Source: Phellopilus nigrolimitatus
Taxonomy: Eukaryota > Basidiomycota > Agaricomycetes > Hymenochaetales > Hymenochaetaceae
Assembly: GCA_021029095.1 (NCBI GenBank)
Contig: JAJOHG010000018.1
Coordinates: 558,001-622,000, forward strand
DNA length: 64,000 nucleotides
Direction of reading: 5' to 3'
Position numbers and translations under genes: made by a program. Positions 1-11,964 of this stretch are shown here, in pieces (position 1 is the stretch's first letter; every line of letters begins with the position of its first letter). Under the pieces are notes generated by a model. It did no database searches. It had not been told where the DNA came from and was given only the letters and a program-made list of their open reading frames with translations.

Positions 1-70
1 TCTTTGAGGCTCGGACGCCTTTTAACCCAATTCTTTTTTGCTTGTTTTTTTCATGGACGCGCGCGGATAG

Positions 71-1493
71 AGTACAACCTGTTCAATACGACGCGGCGCC
101 CGGAGGACGACCCGTACTACACGAAGCCCTTCTACCAGACGCGCATCGACGGCGTGCACGCCAACGCGGCGTTCTGCTACACGGACGTGCAGTACAGCGA
201 CCTGCCCCCGAGCTCGTGCGGCGCTTCCAAGGGCGGCAGACCCGAGGTTGCAATGATCTGCGAGCCGGAGGGGCAGGGCGTCATGATGGAGTGGGAGCGC
301 CCCATAAGTGAGTCTCTCCTTCGACAATGATAATTCGTTGTAGGATTCGAGGGTAGAGCTGACTGCGGCCTGCCTGCCACGCTCTCACACCGACAAAAGT
401 GAAGAAGACGGCTGAGATGCTCCTCGAGGGCATGCCCAGCAAGGGCCTGCGCATACTCAATATCGGCTTCGGACTGGGGATGGTACGCCTTTTCTTTCCG
501 ACGACCTAATCAAAACCCGTTGCGGCCCAAGCCAGATAAGTTGGCAGCACTCATCTAATTTTTCCCCCTTTCCCGCCCTCTGTGTCATCCAGATCGATAC
601 CTACTTCCAAGAGGCGCAGCCGGCGTCCCACGTGATCATTGAGGGGCACCCGCAAGCACTTGCGTATATGCGGCGCACGGGCTGGTACGCCAAGCCCGGC
701 GTGAAGGTCCTCGCGGGTCGCTGGCAGACCTTCCTTGGCCCCGCTTGCGCAGAGCATGAACGCAATGTACGAAAGTATCATAAGCATCGCGCATTTATTC
801 TCACTCTTTTCGCTTCGATTTCTTTTGAAATTTTGAAAAACAAACAAACAAACAGTTCGACATCGGAAAATTCGATATCGTGTATTTCGACACGTTCATG
901 GAGGGATATCGCGGGCATCACGCGTTTATACGCCACGTACCGCGCCTCCTGCGTGGACCAGGCTCGCGGTTCTCGTTCTTCCACGGACACGGGGCGAAAA
1001 AACGGGCCACGACCTATGTGCGCATCTCCTCGTCATATTAGATTTAAAAAACTACTTGGTCTAAACGCTTTTTGCCACTTCGCTCCGTCTTGCACTCCTT
1101 TTTGAACTAGATCTATTCCGAGGTGGCAACAATGCACCATAATGACCTCGGCCTTAACACAGAATGGAGTGGTTCGTCCTTTTTTCGTCTAATATCTGGC
1201 CACTATAACGCTCTTCAAAAACCATGCACTCGCATTTGATATGTGCTCGTCTTACTCGAGTCTCATACAAACCAGCGCCTTGCGGTCCCTCTGGTGAACC
1301 TTCTGACATATAGTGCTATTCAGAAATCAACATCGACGACGAAACGCGTTGGGAGTCCGTCCACAAGCGCGGGGAGGGAATGGGACTAGAGCACCCTCAT
1401 CTTATCCCGATCTCTTCGCTCGCGCCGACGGTGCCGCGCACCGCCGTCCCTGGCGTCGCGTGGAACCCGTACCCGAGCAGGATGCATCTATAG
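71..1493 (+). CDS. Rmt2-like arginine methyltransferase, 3' part
   Basis: The reconstructed exons are <71-307, 400-482, 593-766, 856-1017, 1111-1171 and 1324-1493. All join in phase, and the first begins behind a plausible 3' splice site, so the 5' end lies outside the window. The protein carries a class I SAM-methyltransferase core: VMMEWE, then LNIGFGLGMID (SAM loop), HVIIEGHP (acidic strand), a GWY-KPGVKVL segment and a downstream VYFDTF strand. This order matches yeast Rmt2, which methylates the delta nitrogen of arginine in ribosomal protein L12. The ankyrin repeats usual at the Rmt2 N terminus are not visible, and the segment before VMMEWE looks unlike the Rmt2 I know. It may therefore be a divergent paralog rather than the orthologue. 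The family assignment is from remembered motifs. Confidence 0.72.
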
Positions 1494-2226
1494 GGCAGGG
1501 GGTGCTGGTCGGCGATCGCGATGTTGAAGCTCGGTTGAGACTTGTTTTCGTGTTTCTTGAGACTTTTTGTGAGCGCTTCATTTTTTTGTTTTTGTTCTTG
1601 CTGGGCTGTCCGATTTGTTGCTACCTTCAGCCGAGACGTTGTACTTACCATAAGATGTGATCGAGTTTCACTGTATCAGGGTTTCTCCAAAGAATAAAAT
1701 AAAAGAACAGTTATGTTGTACATGTACGACGTTAGAAGACGCGAATACCGTCTTTTCTCAACTCAAAAAAAAAAAAAAGAAAGAAAAAGAAATAATATTT
1801 CTTGACCTCCAGTGCCTGACTCTAATGAACGCTGAAATTGCTTTGTCACAAGCGAAGTACGTGCACCTCCATAATTCAGATACCTAGAAATCAACCATAA
1901 ATCTTTCTTTTTTAGACTTACTTTCAGCCTATAATCCTGAAGCCTTGGCCGCTGTGCATCCTAGATCTATCTCGTAGCTCGATGAGGGTTTCGCTGAAGA
2001 CCACACACGTTGCATGTGCTTGCGGGTGGAGTTGATTTTCAGGACGTGATCTAGTAGCGTTACCATTGGATGCTCCATGTTTGTCAGCGTTTCGCACGGA
2101 CCACGGATACCACGTGATCCTGGAGTTATCCACGGATACGGATATACGCAGATGGATCCGTGCCAGTCCTTATGCCATACAGACATTGCACGTACCAGCG
2201 ACTCTCTCAGATCTACTTAAGGTAGT
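1494..2226. other. intergenic, no gene seen
   Basis: This stretch is the 3' flank of the methyltransferase and the upstream region of F-box gene A. It holds a run of 13 A residues near 1766-1778. The last 100 bases resemble the upstream regions of the other F-box copies, including a CAGATCTACTT-type segment just before the start codon. No supported coding region was found. Confidence 0.6.
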
Positions 2227-4022
2227 ATGTCCGACATCCCTAAAGGCCCTGCAGGGATTGCCCTTGCTATCGCAGACATCCAAAATCAGATCTTCAGCTT
2301 GATCGAAAAATCGGATAGTGCGCGGTGCGCTCGCGTTTGTAGACAATGGCAGGAAACAGCTCTGGACCATGTATGGAGCTCCATGTACTCGTTGATCCCT
2401 CTTGTTCAGCTTCTGGCTCCTCTTGAGCTGGCGTCATCGGCTGGCGGGAAGCCAAATTGTCCGAAGTCTCGGTTGTTGGTGAGTCCTAAGCTGTACTTCG
2501 AGTAAGCACATCAACTCAGGTTTGACTCTGATGTCTTCAACAAATTTCGCTTTAGAAATTTTCTCGAAATATAAGGGCCAAGGATTGGGAGAAACTCATG
2601 CCGTATGCCAGGCGTGTCAGGAACCTGGAGATTCGTTTGTCTGAGACGTTTTCCACCAAATTGGACAATTCAGTATTTATCGAGCTAGCTCGATGCCGCA
2701 GAATCCTTTCAATTCTTCCAAACCTTTCTGCACTCAAAGTCGTACGGCTACCGCTATATGAACACGAAGGATGGCCAAAACATCTATTTCTATTTCTGCA
2801 CGGCGGCATACAATCGTTGGATCTAGAAATCGAAACGGTGAAGCAGGGGGATCAAGCATTGTACCTACTGTTCGATGATATATCTGAATGGTGTCCTATG
2901 ATATCCGAACTCACGATAAACGCTGGTGGTGATACAATAATTGTTAATTTTTCGATCTCAAACTTCCTATCGCGCCTGGCCTACCTCAAAACGTTCAGGA
3001 TTAACCCGTGTTCACTCACGCAGAATGTGCTGAACGCTCTGGCTTCTTTGCAGAACCTCCAGACAATCCAGATCATACCAATCATCTTCGCATATCCTCC
3101 AACAAAATTTCAAAGGTTGAACACGGATGGCGCATTCCCTCAACTGAAGAGCATTCCCCTTTCTGGTGATCTTGGAAGCGTTTGCCTTCTGTTAGGGTCG
3201 CCAAATGCCTTTCAGAATCTACTCGAACTCGACCTCCACGACGTCGACAACCACAACGAGGGCACATGTGAACTAGTTCATTTATATTCATTATTCAACC
3301 TCATCCCTCGCGCATGTCCCCTTCTCCGTAGGCTCGCCGTGAAAGGCAATATTGTTTTGGAACCACAAGATGAACCCATCCTCTTTATCCACGCCGAGAA
3401 TCTTAAGCCGTTGACTTCACTTCCTCATTTGGAGATGCTAAAACTCGATCTCATTCATCCCATCGACATAACGAACGGTCAGATAGTTGATACTTTCGGA
3501 AAATGTAACTCTCTTACGACCCTCGTTCTGAGTACGAAGCCCTTGGTTTGGGGGTTTTCCACGTCATTGACTTTGGACGTCCTTCTATTACTTTCTGAAG
3601 CTTGCCCCCAGCTAGTCGAGCTTGGCCTATATGTCGATGCCGGGGTTATACCGAACACACCAGACCTCCTCCATGTTCGTGGTTTTCGAAAGCTACAGAT
3701 TTTGGATCTTGGAGCATCCCCGATTTACGATCCTGAAAACGCATCTTTGTACTTAGGCAGCATCATTCCTTCGCAGTGTACATTTGAGGTCCATTCGCCT
3801 CCCGAGATGGAGAATGAAGATATGGACGTGTTCTTTGAGCGCTGGATGGAGGTTAAAAAGTTGCTGCCTTTCTTTATACAATCGCACGAGAACAGTCAAA
3901 AAGCAATACAGGCCCTGAGACAGGAGCGAGATGAACAGATAGGTTCCCTGCGGGTAGAGATGTTAGCGTGGCGCTCTCGAGCACTCGGTTCTGAAACAAC
4001 CGCAATATGCCATCAATTTTGA
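2227..4022 (+). CDS. F-box/LRR-like protein, copy A
   Basis: Two exons (2227-2478, 2556-4022) join in phase 0 at a GTGAGT donor and encode about 572 aa. An F-box lies at about residues 15-55 (IFSLIEKSDSARCARVCRQW, then DHVW). It is followed by a long leucine-rich region with LRR-like strands such as LSALKVVRL and LKTFRI, and an amphipathic C-terminal helix with RQERDE. F-box proteins recruit substrates to SCF ubiquitin ligases through Skp1, and the LRR region would bind the target, which is unknown. The intron position right after the F-box is shared with copies B, C and D, which supports the model. It reads through without a stop. Agaricomycete genomes carry many such genes. Confidence 0.85.
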
Positions 4023-5021
4023 AATTAACATTTGTGAGTAGCTAAAGCCCCTTCCTTGCAAAAGCTTGTACTCATTCATATTTGCAAGTCGAGGGAGACT
4101 GTCGCATAAAGTCGAGCGAAGGGGGTTTGCGTACGCATATAAGATGTATTATGAGAAATGCGCAAATCAATATGTAATGAAGATATTAGTTATACCTGTA
4201 GGTACGTATGGTAAGGAAAGGAGTAAGCACGATAAGGTACGCAAAGAAAATGACTGATATCTGGTTACTCGACTTTGCTGTCTGTTCTGTCTTTAGTTTC
4301 AAGTTATGTATGGACATAAATTGCAATCCTATGGAAGCTCCACGAGCCGGCTCCGATTGGTGTACGGAGCCGCTCTACCTTTGTTGTGCTGATAGCTCGC
4401 AAGCAGGGCCCAGAGACATTAATGGTCTGTATTACAGTTCATTGTCTAGCCCACAAGACCCGAAGTTGGCTGGATTTGTTGAGCGCAGAGAATTCAAGTT
4501 GCCACCTTGAGGCTACACTGAAATTGTCTCATCACGAAGACATGTAAGAAAACAGAGCATGTTCGTCAAGCACGAGATTTTGCTCCGTACCAGTCGTTTC
4601 GCAAATGCGGGTGCCGCACGGGGAGGCTATTTAAGGGTTCCGAATCTCAAGTGGTGAGAAGAGCGCCGACGGCTACAGCTGCAAAGTCGGGAGCCTACAG
4701 CGCATTTTCAACCATGTTGTAGCTTTCCTGGCTCAAAAATCTTTCGCAGCTGGCGGCCTCTTGCAGTATTTCAGAGTCGTCTGGGAAGTACGCTTTGTTT
4801 TGGAATCTTGGTGGCTTATAAGTTACAGTGACTTCATTTGTTCCTTTGGCCGTTACTTTCCCATCACGTGATTGTGGCAGGAACTGAAGTTCGTCTTCCT
4901 TATTCAGATTCCCGCTTGTGCTTGTACTTATAACTCGACTCCTTACGCTGCGCATAACGGTGACGGCTGGAGGCCTTTCTCAGATTTACTTGGCTTATAG
5001 CTTTATATACTCGAAGGCAAC
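4023..5021. repeat. F-box spacer unit, first copy
   Basis: This is the spacer between F-box genes A and B. Its reverse complement recurs at 24301-25293 between copies D and E, and a broken version lies at about 20946-22553. The left end (GTGAGTAGCTAAAGCC) matches the DNA just past the stop codons of C, D and E. The right end holds the upstream region of the next F-box gene. A minus-strand open frame of 86 codons (4695-4955) is partly shared with the other copy but is probably not a gene (see rejected items). Confidence 0.75.
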
Positions 5022-6771
5022 ATGTCCGGCATCCCTAGAGGCCCGGTAGCGACTGCCCTTGCGATCGCAGAAATCCAACTTCAGATCTTTAGCCTGATCG
5101 AAAAGTCGGATAGTGCGCGGTGCGCTCGCGTTTGTAGACGATGGAAGGAAGCAGCCTTGGACCGTGTATGGAGCTCCATGGATTCGTTGGTCCCTCTTGT
5201 TCAGCTTCTGGCCCCTCTTAAAATGTGGTCACGTCGCAGGAAACCAGACTGTCACAATCCTGGGGCGTTGGTGAGTCCTAAGCTGTACTCCGAGTGAGCA
5301 CATCATCTCAGGTTTGACTTTCGACGATTTCCGTTTGTAGAAATTCTCCCGAACGATAAGGGCCGAGGATTGGGAGAAATTCATGCCGTACGCCAGGCGT
5401 GTCAAACACCTGGAGATTTCTCTACCCGAGTTTGCCCCCGTCATCCTGGACAGCTCAGTATTCTTAGAGCTAGCTCGATCCCGCAGAATGCTTTCAATTC
5501 TGCCAAATCTTTCTGTACTCAAAATCGGATCGTTAGAACTGGATGAATCTCTGGATGTTCACAAAGGATGGTCCAAACATGTTCTTCTCTTTCTGCACAA
5601 CCGCATACGATCGTTGGAGATACACATCGAAGACGTCGATGAGGGTGATAAATCATTGGACGTGCTATTCGACGACATAACCGAATGGGCTCCTCTGATA
5701 TCCGAACTCACTATCGAAATCGGTAGTGGCAAAGAAGGTGTTAACTCCTCAGTCTCAAATCTCATATCGCGACTGGCCTTTCTCAAAACGCTCAGGATTA
5801 GCCCGTATTCACTTTCGCAGAGTGTGATAAACTCTCTGGCGTCTCTGCAGAACCTCCGGACAGTCCAGCTTATACCGGATATCATGAAATACCATGAATA
5901 CAAATATCAAAGGCTTAACACAGATAGTGCATTTCCTCTGCTAAAGAGTATTCCCCTCTGTGGTGAACTTGGAAGCATTTGCCTCTTGTTAAAATCACCA
6001 AATGCTTTTCAGAATCTACTCGAACTCAACATCAGTAACGAAGGCAAATATGAACTAGTTCATTTACATTCATTATTCGATCTCATCCCTCACGCATCTC
6101 CCTTCCTCCGTAAGCTTACCATAAGCTGCGATCCTCGGAAGGGACCCGTCATTGGCTCGATTCACGCTGAGATTCTTAGACCTCTGACTTCAAATTCTCA
6201 CTTGGAGATACTAGAACTCGATTTCGCTCGCGCCATCGATTTAACGGCCAGTCAGATGGTTGATATTTTTGGGAAGTGTGGCTACCTTACGACCCTCACT
6301 TTGAATACAGGTTTATCACGGTTCTCGGACACAACATTGACTTTGGACGTCCTTCAATGGCTCTCTGAAGCCTGCCCCCAACTTGTCAATCTTGGTCTAT
6401 ACGTCGATGCCCGCATTATTCCGAGCACACCAGATCTTTTTCATGTCCACGGTTTTCGAAACCTTCGAGTTTTGCACTTCGGAACATCTCCAATTCACGA
6501 CCCCGGATGCGCATCTTTGTACCTGAGCCGTATCATCCCTTCGCAGTGTACTCTTGTGGTTCATCCGTCTTACGTCATAACTGAAAAAGGGGTGAATGTG
6601 TTCGTCGAGCACTGGAAAGAGGTTAAAAAAATACTTCCGTCTTGTATTCAATCGTATAAGGATAGTCAAGAGGCGATACAGGTCTTGAGACAGGAGCGGG
6701 ATGCATGGCGCTCTCGAGCACTCGGTGCTGAAGCGAGTGCGATCCGCCATCGGGATAAACTCTTGCTATAA
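5022..6771 (+). CDS. F-box/LRR-like protein, copy B
   Basis: Two exons (5022-5270, 5341-6771) join in phase 0 and encode about 559 aa. The F-box segment at residues 15-55 is nearly identical to copy A (SARCARVCRRWKEAALDRVW). The leucine-rich body follows the same order of blocks, and the C terminus ends in a short charged helix. The 3' flank differs from that of A, C and D, so the duplicated unit ends inside or just after this gene. Upstream DNA is nearly the same as that of copy D, making B and D the closest counterparts by position. The presumed role is SCF substrate adaptor; the target is not predictable. Confidence 0.85.
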
Positions 6772-6875
6772 ACTAGAAGAGTGCAAGACTGGTAGACTGG
6801 TAGAGTTAAGTATGTAGATTGGTGATATATCCGATGTAAGAATTATCTGTTTGAGATACACCAGAAAAATAAGTA

Positions 6876-7165
6876 CAGGTGGGTCAGGAAAGTCTTCGCC
6901 GCCCCCCCCCCCCCCCCACGCACCCTTAGAAAAGGAAGGAAATTCCCACTTGCGTAGCGCACGACGCGTCGTTTCGCGGTGCCAGTATGGTACGCTGCCA
7001 GCTCAAATCAATCAAAAACAAAATTAATACATAGTTTTTATTTCTCATATGTATCTACGGCAAAGGCTCGCATAATTTCACAATTTTTTGAAATTTTTTT
7101 GTGTGAACGACGCAGACGAGAATTACCTTCCTTTTTTTAGGGTGGCCGAAGTTCTGACCCACCTG
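6876..7165. mobile_element. MITE with TA target duplication
   Basis: A 290-bp element is bounded by TA on both sides. Its ends are inverted: CAGGTGGGTCAG on the left and CTGACCCACCTG on the right. The similarity continues inward with gaps for roughly 80 bases (CACCC, AAGGAAGG and TGCGT blocks on both arms). There is no coding capacity. A TA duplication and a CAGG tip fit a non-autonomous Tc1/mariner-type element. A run of about 17 C residues sits near the left end (6902-6918). Confidence 0.75.
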
Positions 7166-7995
7166 TAGGTACGGATGCCGGAGATAGCAAGCAGCAGACA
7201 TGTGGTTGTCGGAACTCGACGTACAGAGGATAAGCCATGCCTGAAACAAGGTGCTATGGAAAACAGCATAGAGACAAATTGTTACTAGCACGCTGCAGGC
7301 CGTGAACTTCATGAATAATTTGACGAACCTAATGAGCATAGCAATTTGTTTCAAAATTGATTTGTTAGAACGGTTTGGTCCCTTGAAAGGGAGGGCGTGC
7401 CAGACGACCGACTCGTCTTGTCCTCATCCATCAACGACCGCACCGTCCCTTCCGACCTCGCCTCCAGACACAACCATTCTCTGATCGACATACTTCATGA
7501 CGACGGCGACGCCGCCGCTAATTTATTCGGAGCGGATGAACAACCCCTATCCGTCAATAATTTATTCAATAAACATCCGGTGCTCTACACGCATCAAGAC
7601 AAAGGTAACACGTGACTGCTGACCTTCCGTATATGGGCTACTTATCCATCGACTTGTCACAGCCTGTTGTAAATTATTTGTATAAGTTATAGTATAAGCT
7701 ACGCGGCTCGCGAAGGTAATCAAATACAAAAAAGCGAAGCGACGTGGATAGGATAGGAACAACGCGAGAAAATGCAAGACAGTATTTTTAAATTGTCGTC
7801 GATGCTGTGGTAAAAAAAAACTCAGGTTGTACATTGTACTTGGATTACTAGGACGCGTCTGAGCCTTCGACCGAGAGGCGTGTATGCGGCATGCGTGCTC
7901 AACGCCTTTCCTCCTTTCGCCTCCTTCGTCGCACGCGCCCTCCTCAAAGCCTCCCTCCTCCCACCCGCATCTGCGCCATTTCCAAGTCGCGCACG
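7166..7995. other. intergenic, no gene seen
   Basis: Mostly AT-rich DNA between the MITE and the FCP-like gene. Small open frames on both strands lack recognisable motifs. An ATG at 7891 is in frame with the FCP-like gene and would add 35 residues to its N terminus. Confidence 0.5.
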
Positions 7996-10357
7996 ATGTA
8001 CGGCCGCAGCCACGGCGACGGCGGCGACACCAGCAGCTCCTCCGACGGGCGCTTCTACGACGACCCGCACAGCGACGCCTGGGCTGCGCAGGCGCCCGCC
8101 TTCGGCCACTGGAGCCCGCGCAGCGCCCGGCGGCGGCGCGAGCACTACGCGAGCAGGGGCGACGGCTACAGCGACTACTACTCGTACGAGCACGACGCGC
8201 CGCCGTCCTCGTCGCAGTCTGGGTACAGCGAGTACTACTCCGCGGCGAGCGAGCCGTACGACGAGCCTGCGTTCTACGAGGCGGGCTATCATGACAGGTC
8301 GGCCTACAGGCACGACTACCAGCAGCAGCGCTCATACAGCACCTATCTCGCAGGCCCGGCGTTCTCGCCTCGATACCGCCGCACGCCTACGCCCTCTCCC
8401 CCGCCCGCGCCCCTCCCGTCATCCCCCTCTCCAGACTACATCCAAGTCGCTTCTCTCCCCTCCTCCCCTTCCCCCTCCGCCCCGCGCAAGTTGGTCATCC
8501 TCGACCTCAACGGCACGCTCCTCGTGCGCAACGCGCGCGGCGTGCCGCACCCGCGGCCGTACATGCCCGCGCTGCGCGACTTCCTCTTCGCGCCGCGCAC
8601 GCGCGCGTGGCTCGACGCGATGGTCTGGTCCAGCGCGCAGCCGCATAACGTCGACAGGATGGTGCGCCGCTGCTTCTTCGACGCGCTCCTCGGCGCGCCT
8701 GCCGCTGGCACCGTAGCGTGCGACGCGAACGATGGGTTCGTCGCCGTCTGGGCGCGCGACACGCTCGGCCTCTCACATGGCGATTACTGTACGTTTCTTC
8801 TCCCGCTTTCGTTCTCTGTTTAATTCTTACTCGCCCCTAGCGAAGAAAACACAAACAACAAAAGACCTCGCGAAGCCCTGGGCTGCGCTCGCCTCTTCCG
8901 CCCCCAGTACCTCCTCTGCCAACGCTCCCACTTCCGCGTCTAGTTCCGAACCCCTGCGGGAACCGCACAGCGCGTACACGACATTTCTCCTCGACGACTC
9001 GCCCGCGAAAGCGCGCCTCCAGCCGTACAGCCACGTCTGCATTCGCGAGTATGCAGAGCAAGCACGCGAGCACGACGTCCGGCTCAAGGTGCGCGCTTTG
9101 TTTGCGCAGGTGGAGATAAAGCCGGAGCCGGCGCAGGTGGAAGAGGTGGACGGGGAGGTGGAGCCGGAGGTGCCTTCGGGCGAGAGCGTGAATGCACATG
9201 AGCTCGGGAACGAGAACGAAAAGGAAGTTCACGTGTCGGAGAAAACCCAGCGCAGGAAGAGAAAGCGTAGGAAAGCAGAGCGTGCCGCGGCGTCTGCGCA
9301 GGTGGAGGTGGAGCCGGAGCTGGCGCAGACGCACGAGGCGCGAGAGGCGCTGGCGCTGGCGGAAGAGGCGGACGGAGAGGTGGAGCCGGAGGTACCTTCG
9401 AGCGAGAGCCTGGACGCGCATGAGCTCGAGCTCGAGAAAGAAGAGGAAGTTCACGTGTCGGAGCGAACCACGCGCAGGAAGGCAAGAAAGATGCGCAGAA
9501 AAGCAGAACGCGCGGCGGCGTCCCAATCCGCCATACCCACATTTATCTCTGACTCCTTTGTAACCCCTGCCGCCGACGGCGAGGAAGCCGCCGTGGCCGA
9601 CGGGTCGCCCGCGTCGCCCGCGCCCGCTCCGGCTCCTTCGAGAAAAGACGGGAAGAAGAAAATGAAGTCGCTGGCAGAGCTACACGACGCAGACGCAATA
9701 AAAGAAAAAGAGGTCGGGAAAACGGGAGAAGGCGAAGGCACCGCGGCGCTCGACCAGACGCTCCTCGCCGTCGTCGGCATCCTCGCCGCGCTCCGCCAGG
9801 AGAGCAACGTCGCAGGCTGGATACGCGCCGGCGGGCTATGGGCCGGGCGCGCGCCGCCCGCGCCCTCGTCCGCATCCGCGCATCCACGCGCCTTCGATGC
9901 CCGCGCGCCGTCGCCCACGGACGCGGAGCTCGCGGAGCCCGCGGGCGCTGAGCCCGGCGCGTCGCTCACCGCCTCGGGTGCGGAGGACATGCGTATGAAG
10001 CGCCAGCGCTCCGTCGGCTCGGAGGACTCGGAGGATGCAGAGGGCGGCGTGGACGGGGCCGGAGCCGCGAAGAAGCGCGCGCGGGTGGAGTTCGCGCTGC
10101 CCTCGGAGGACGCCGATGCGGCCCTCCCTAGCGCCGCGCGGGAAACCGAAGGAGAGGGGGAGGCGGTGATCCCGGCGGGGAACGACGCCGCCACGCTCGG
10201 TGGGGACGTCGCGCGCGCGCTCGGCCCCTCGACAGATGTGGGCGCGGAAAGGATGTGGTTCGAGGACGCGCCGACCTTTGCGCACTGGGTCGCGTGTGGG
10301 CGCGCTGCGCTGCGCGAGCTGGGGATCGAGGAGCGGGACGGGCTCGTCGTGTCGTAG
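7996..10357 (+). CDS. HAD/FCP1-like (NIF domain) protein
   Basis: Two exons (7996-8788, 8841-10357) encode about 769 aa. The ATG at 7996 was preferred because the extra 35 residues from 7891 look like untranslated leader. Residues 1-150 are Ser/Tyr-rich and disordered. The catalytic-type domain follows: ILDLNGTLL at about 167-175, then VWSSAQPHNVDRMV, and after the intron LLDDSPAKARLQPYSH. This is the FCP1/SCP phosphatase fold, whose members dephosphorylate proteins such as the RNA polymerase II tail. The usual second aspartate of DxDxT is asparagine here, so activity is doubtful. The long C-terminal half is acidic and lysine-rich, with two tandem copies of a 65-75 residue unit, and could bind nucleic acid or partners. 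Confidence 0.8.
9108..9528 (+). repeat. tandem duplication inside FCP-like gene
   Basis: Two adjacent in-frame units, about 9108-9297 and 9300-9528, each encode an acidic stretch (DGEVEPEVPS), an AHEL segment, EVHVSE and then a basic block (RRKAERAAAS). The second unit is longer by about a dozen codons. The frame is preserved, so this is an expressed protein repeat of recent origin. Confidence 0.75.
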
Positions 10358-10710
10358 CCGAAGACGCGGGGCTTGTGTCGCTCGCTGGGTTTGTAGCGTT
10401 GCGGGGTCTTCTTTCCTTCTTTTCGGTATCTCGTCGCGACGGTTTCGTTTGCTCTGGCGTCTCTAGTTATATGTGCTTTCTTGGCTTTGGCGCGACTCGT
10501 GTACCGGTGCAGCAACTCTCATTGCTCAGAATGTCTTTTTCGTCAAGAAACAAAAAATACAGCTCTTCATTCATATCTGAAATATCAACCTTTAAATGCA
10601 TGCTTCGGGGACCCGGAATAATTGCACACTACACCGCAAACCCATACCCAATCTTATGCTAATAACGAGGGGCCTGCGGATACTTCGGGGGCGTGTGTCG
10701 CGCTCTGCCG
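10358..10710. other. convergent 3' regions
   Basis: The 3' flanks of the FCP-like gene (plus) and the metalloprotease gene (minus) meet here. The stretch is short enough for the two transcripts to overlap. No gene seen. Confidence 0.5.
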
Positions 10711-11964
10711 CTAGACGGTGATGTTCCGGTACAAGCGCAGCTGGTCCTTGAAGCGCTGAATCTGGCCCGGCGTGAACTCGGTCCTGCACGTATCGTTCGA
10801 GTAGTCCATGAAGTTGTCTGAGGCGCCGGGACGAGACGAGTGTCAGCACACCCGCTCTGTTTCTTTCCTTCTAATTTGTTTTGTGGCTACTTACGGACGG
10901 GGTCGGGGAGGCCTCCAGGGCAGCTGACGTGCCCGACTGGGCAGCTCCGCGACGCGGACGCGTTCTTCTGCGGCGCAGTGTCGGCGACGCTGTCTCCTGG
11001 GGGCGGGCATCCCTACAGTATACGGAAAACAAAGCATTAGTCACATGCCGTATCGAAGTATGCCATCTACAACGTACGCCTTGGAAGGTGTGGTACAGGC
11101 CGACCCAGTGCCCGGTTTCGTGGACGAAGGTCTTGAATATGCAAAATGCGCAAAATAAGATGGCGCCCTATGTCTGGTTAACACCTCTGCGCAGAAACGA
11201 CGGCACTCGCCTTGCCCAGGTTCTTCCCGTTCACCGTCCCGCCGGGGAGGACGGAGTAGCGGATCATGAGCCCGTCGCGCACGGGGTCGTTCTTGTACTT
11301 CCAGGGGAACGTCGCCTGGCCGTAGAGGCCCTTCTTCGTGCTGTTCTGGAATCCGAGCGAGTAGACGTTCAGCGCGGCCGCGGCGGAGCCGTTGTAGCGC
11401 AGCTGGCGCTTCATGTCGAGCTGTGGGACGTCCTGCGCGGAGTCGACGGTGCCGAACCAGTACTTGTTCTGCACGCGCTTCACCCGCGCGAGCGTGAAGG
11501 ACAGCCCGGACCCGCTGTATGCCTGATTCGCGAGCGCGACCTGCGCAGCGATCGTGGCGTCGCTGGCGTTGGCACGGTGAGTTCGCGGGGTAGTGCGAGA
11601 GAAAAAGAAAAGCATACGAGAGGTTGCCGCCGGTAGGCGTGTTGTCTGCGTAGATGACGTTCCAATAGATAGGGACAACGGCGTTCTGGCTGGCCAGGAC
11701 GTGCGCGCCTACGCCGTTTTTGTCCTCCGAGGCGAGCTTGTCTTGGAAGTCCTTCTCCGCGAGTGCGAGCTCTTCAACGGAGACGACGGAGCCACACTCC
11801 TCCCTGTCATTTTGATCAGCAACCTAGTTTATTTCGCCCATCTGCTTAAGAAAACAGATGGAAACGCACGTATCGGAGGGCAGCTCGGCGTCGCTTGCCG
11901 GCTCACTAGCGAGCACGGCGGACGCGGCGAAGAGTGCGAGGTAGAGAATCGGGAGACGGAGCAT
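10711..11964 (-). CDS. secreted M43 (pappalysin-like) metalloprotease
   Basis: Six exons, in transcript order 11964-11870, 11803-11618, 11562-11211, 11131-11078, 11012-10895 and 10817-10711, join in phase and encode 303 aa. The protein begins with a signal peptide (LPILYLALFAASAVLA) and a short propeptide with a cysteine. The mature part carries the metzincin zinc site HETGHWVGLYH at about 215-225 (HExxHxxGxxH) and the Met-turn HNFMDY at about 269-274. That combination, with the SLPGG-type segment before it, is the fungal MEP1/cytophagalysin class. These enzymes act outside the cell on proteins or peptides. Intron 3 appears to use a GC donor (AAG/GCGAGT). A TATA-like sequence lies about 100 bases upstream. 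All catalytic residues are present, so it is probably active. Confidence 0.88.

Noticed and set aside
4695..4955. Minus-strand open frame (86 codons) partly shared with 24400-24620, as if a conserved small gene sat between F-box copies
   Set aside because: Most differences between the two copies change the amino acid, the start codon is absent from the other copy, and the stop differs. It looks like DNA-level duplication, not a constrained protein.
9451..10515. Long minus-strand open frame opposite the FCP-like gene
   Set aside because: Antisense shadow in a GC-rich exon; the plus frame has phase-matched splicing and domain motifs.
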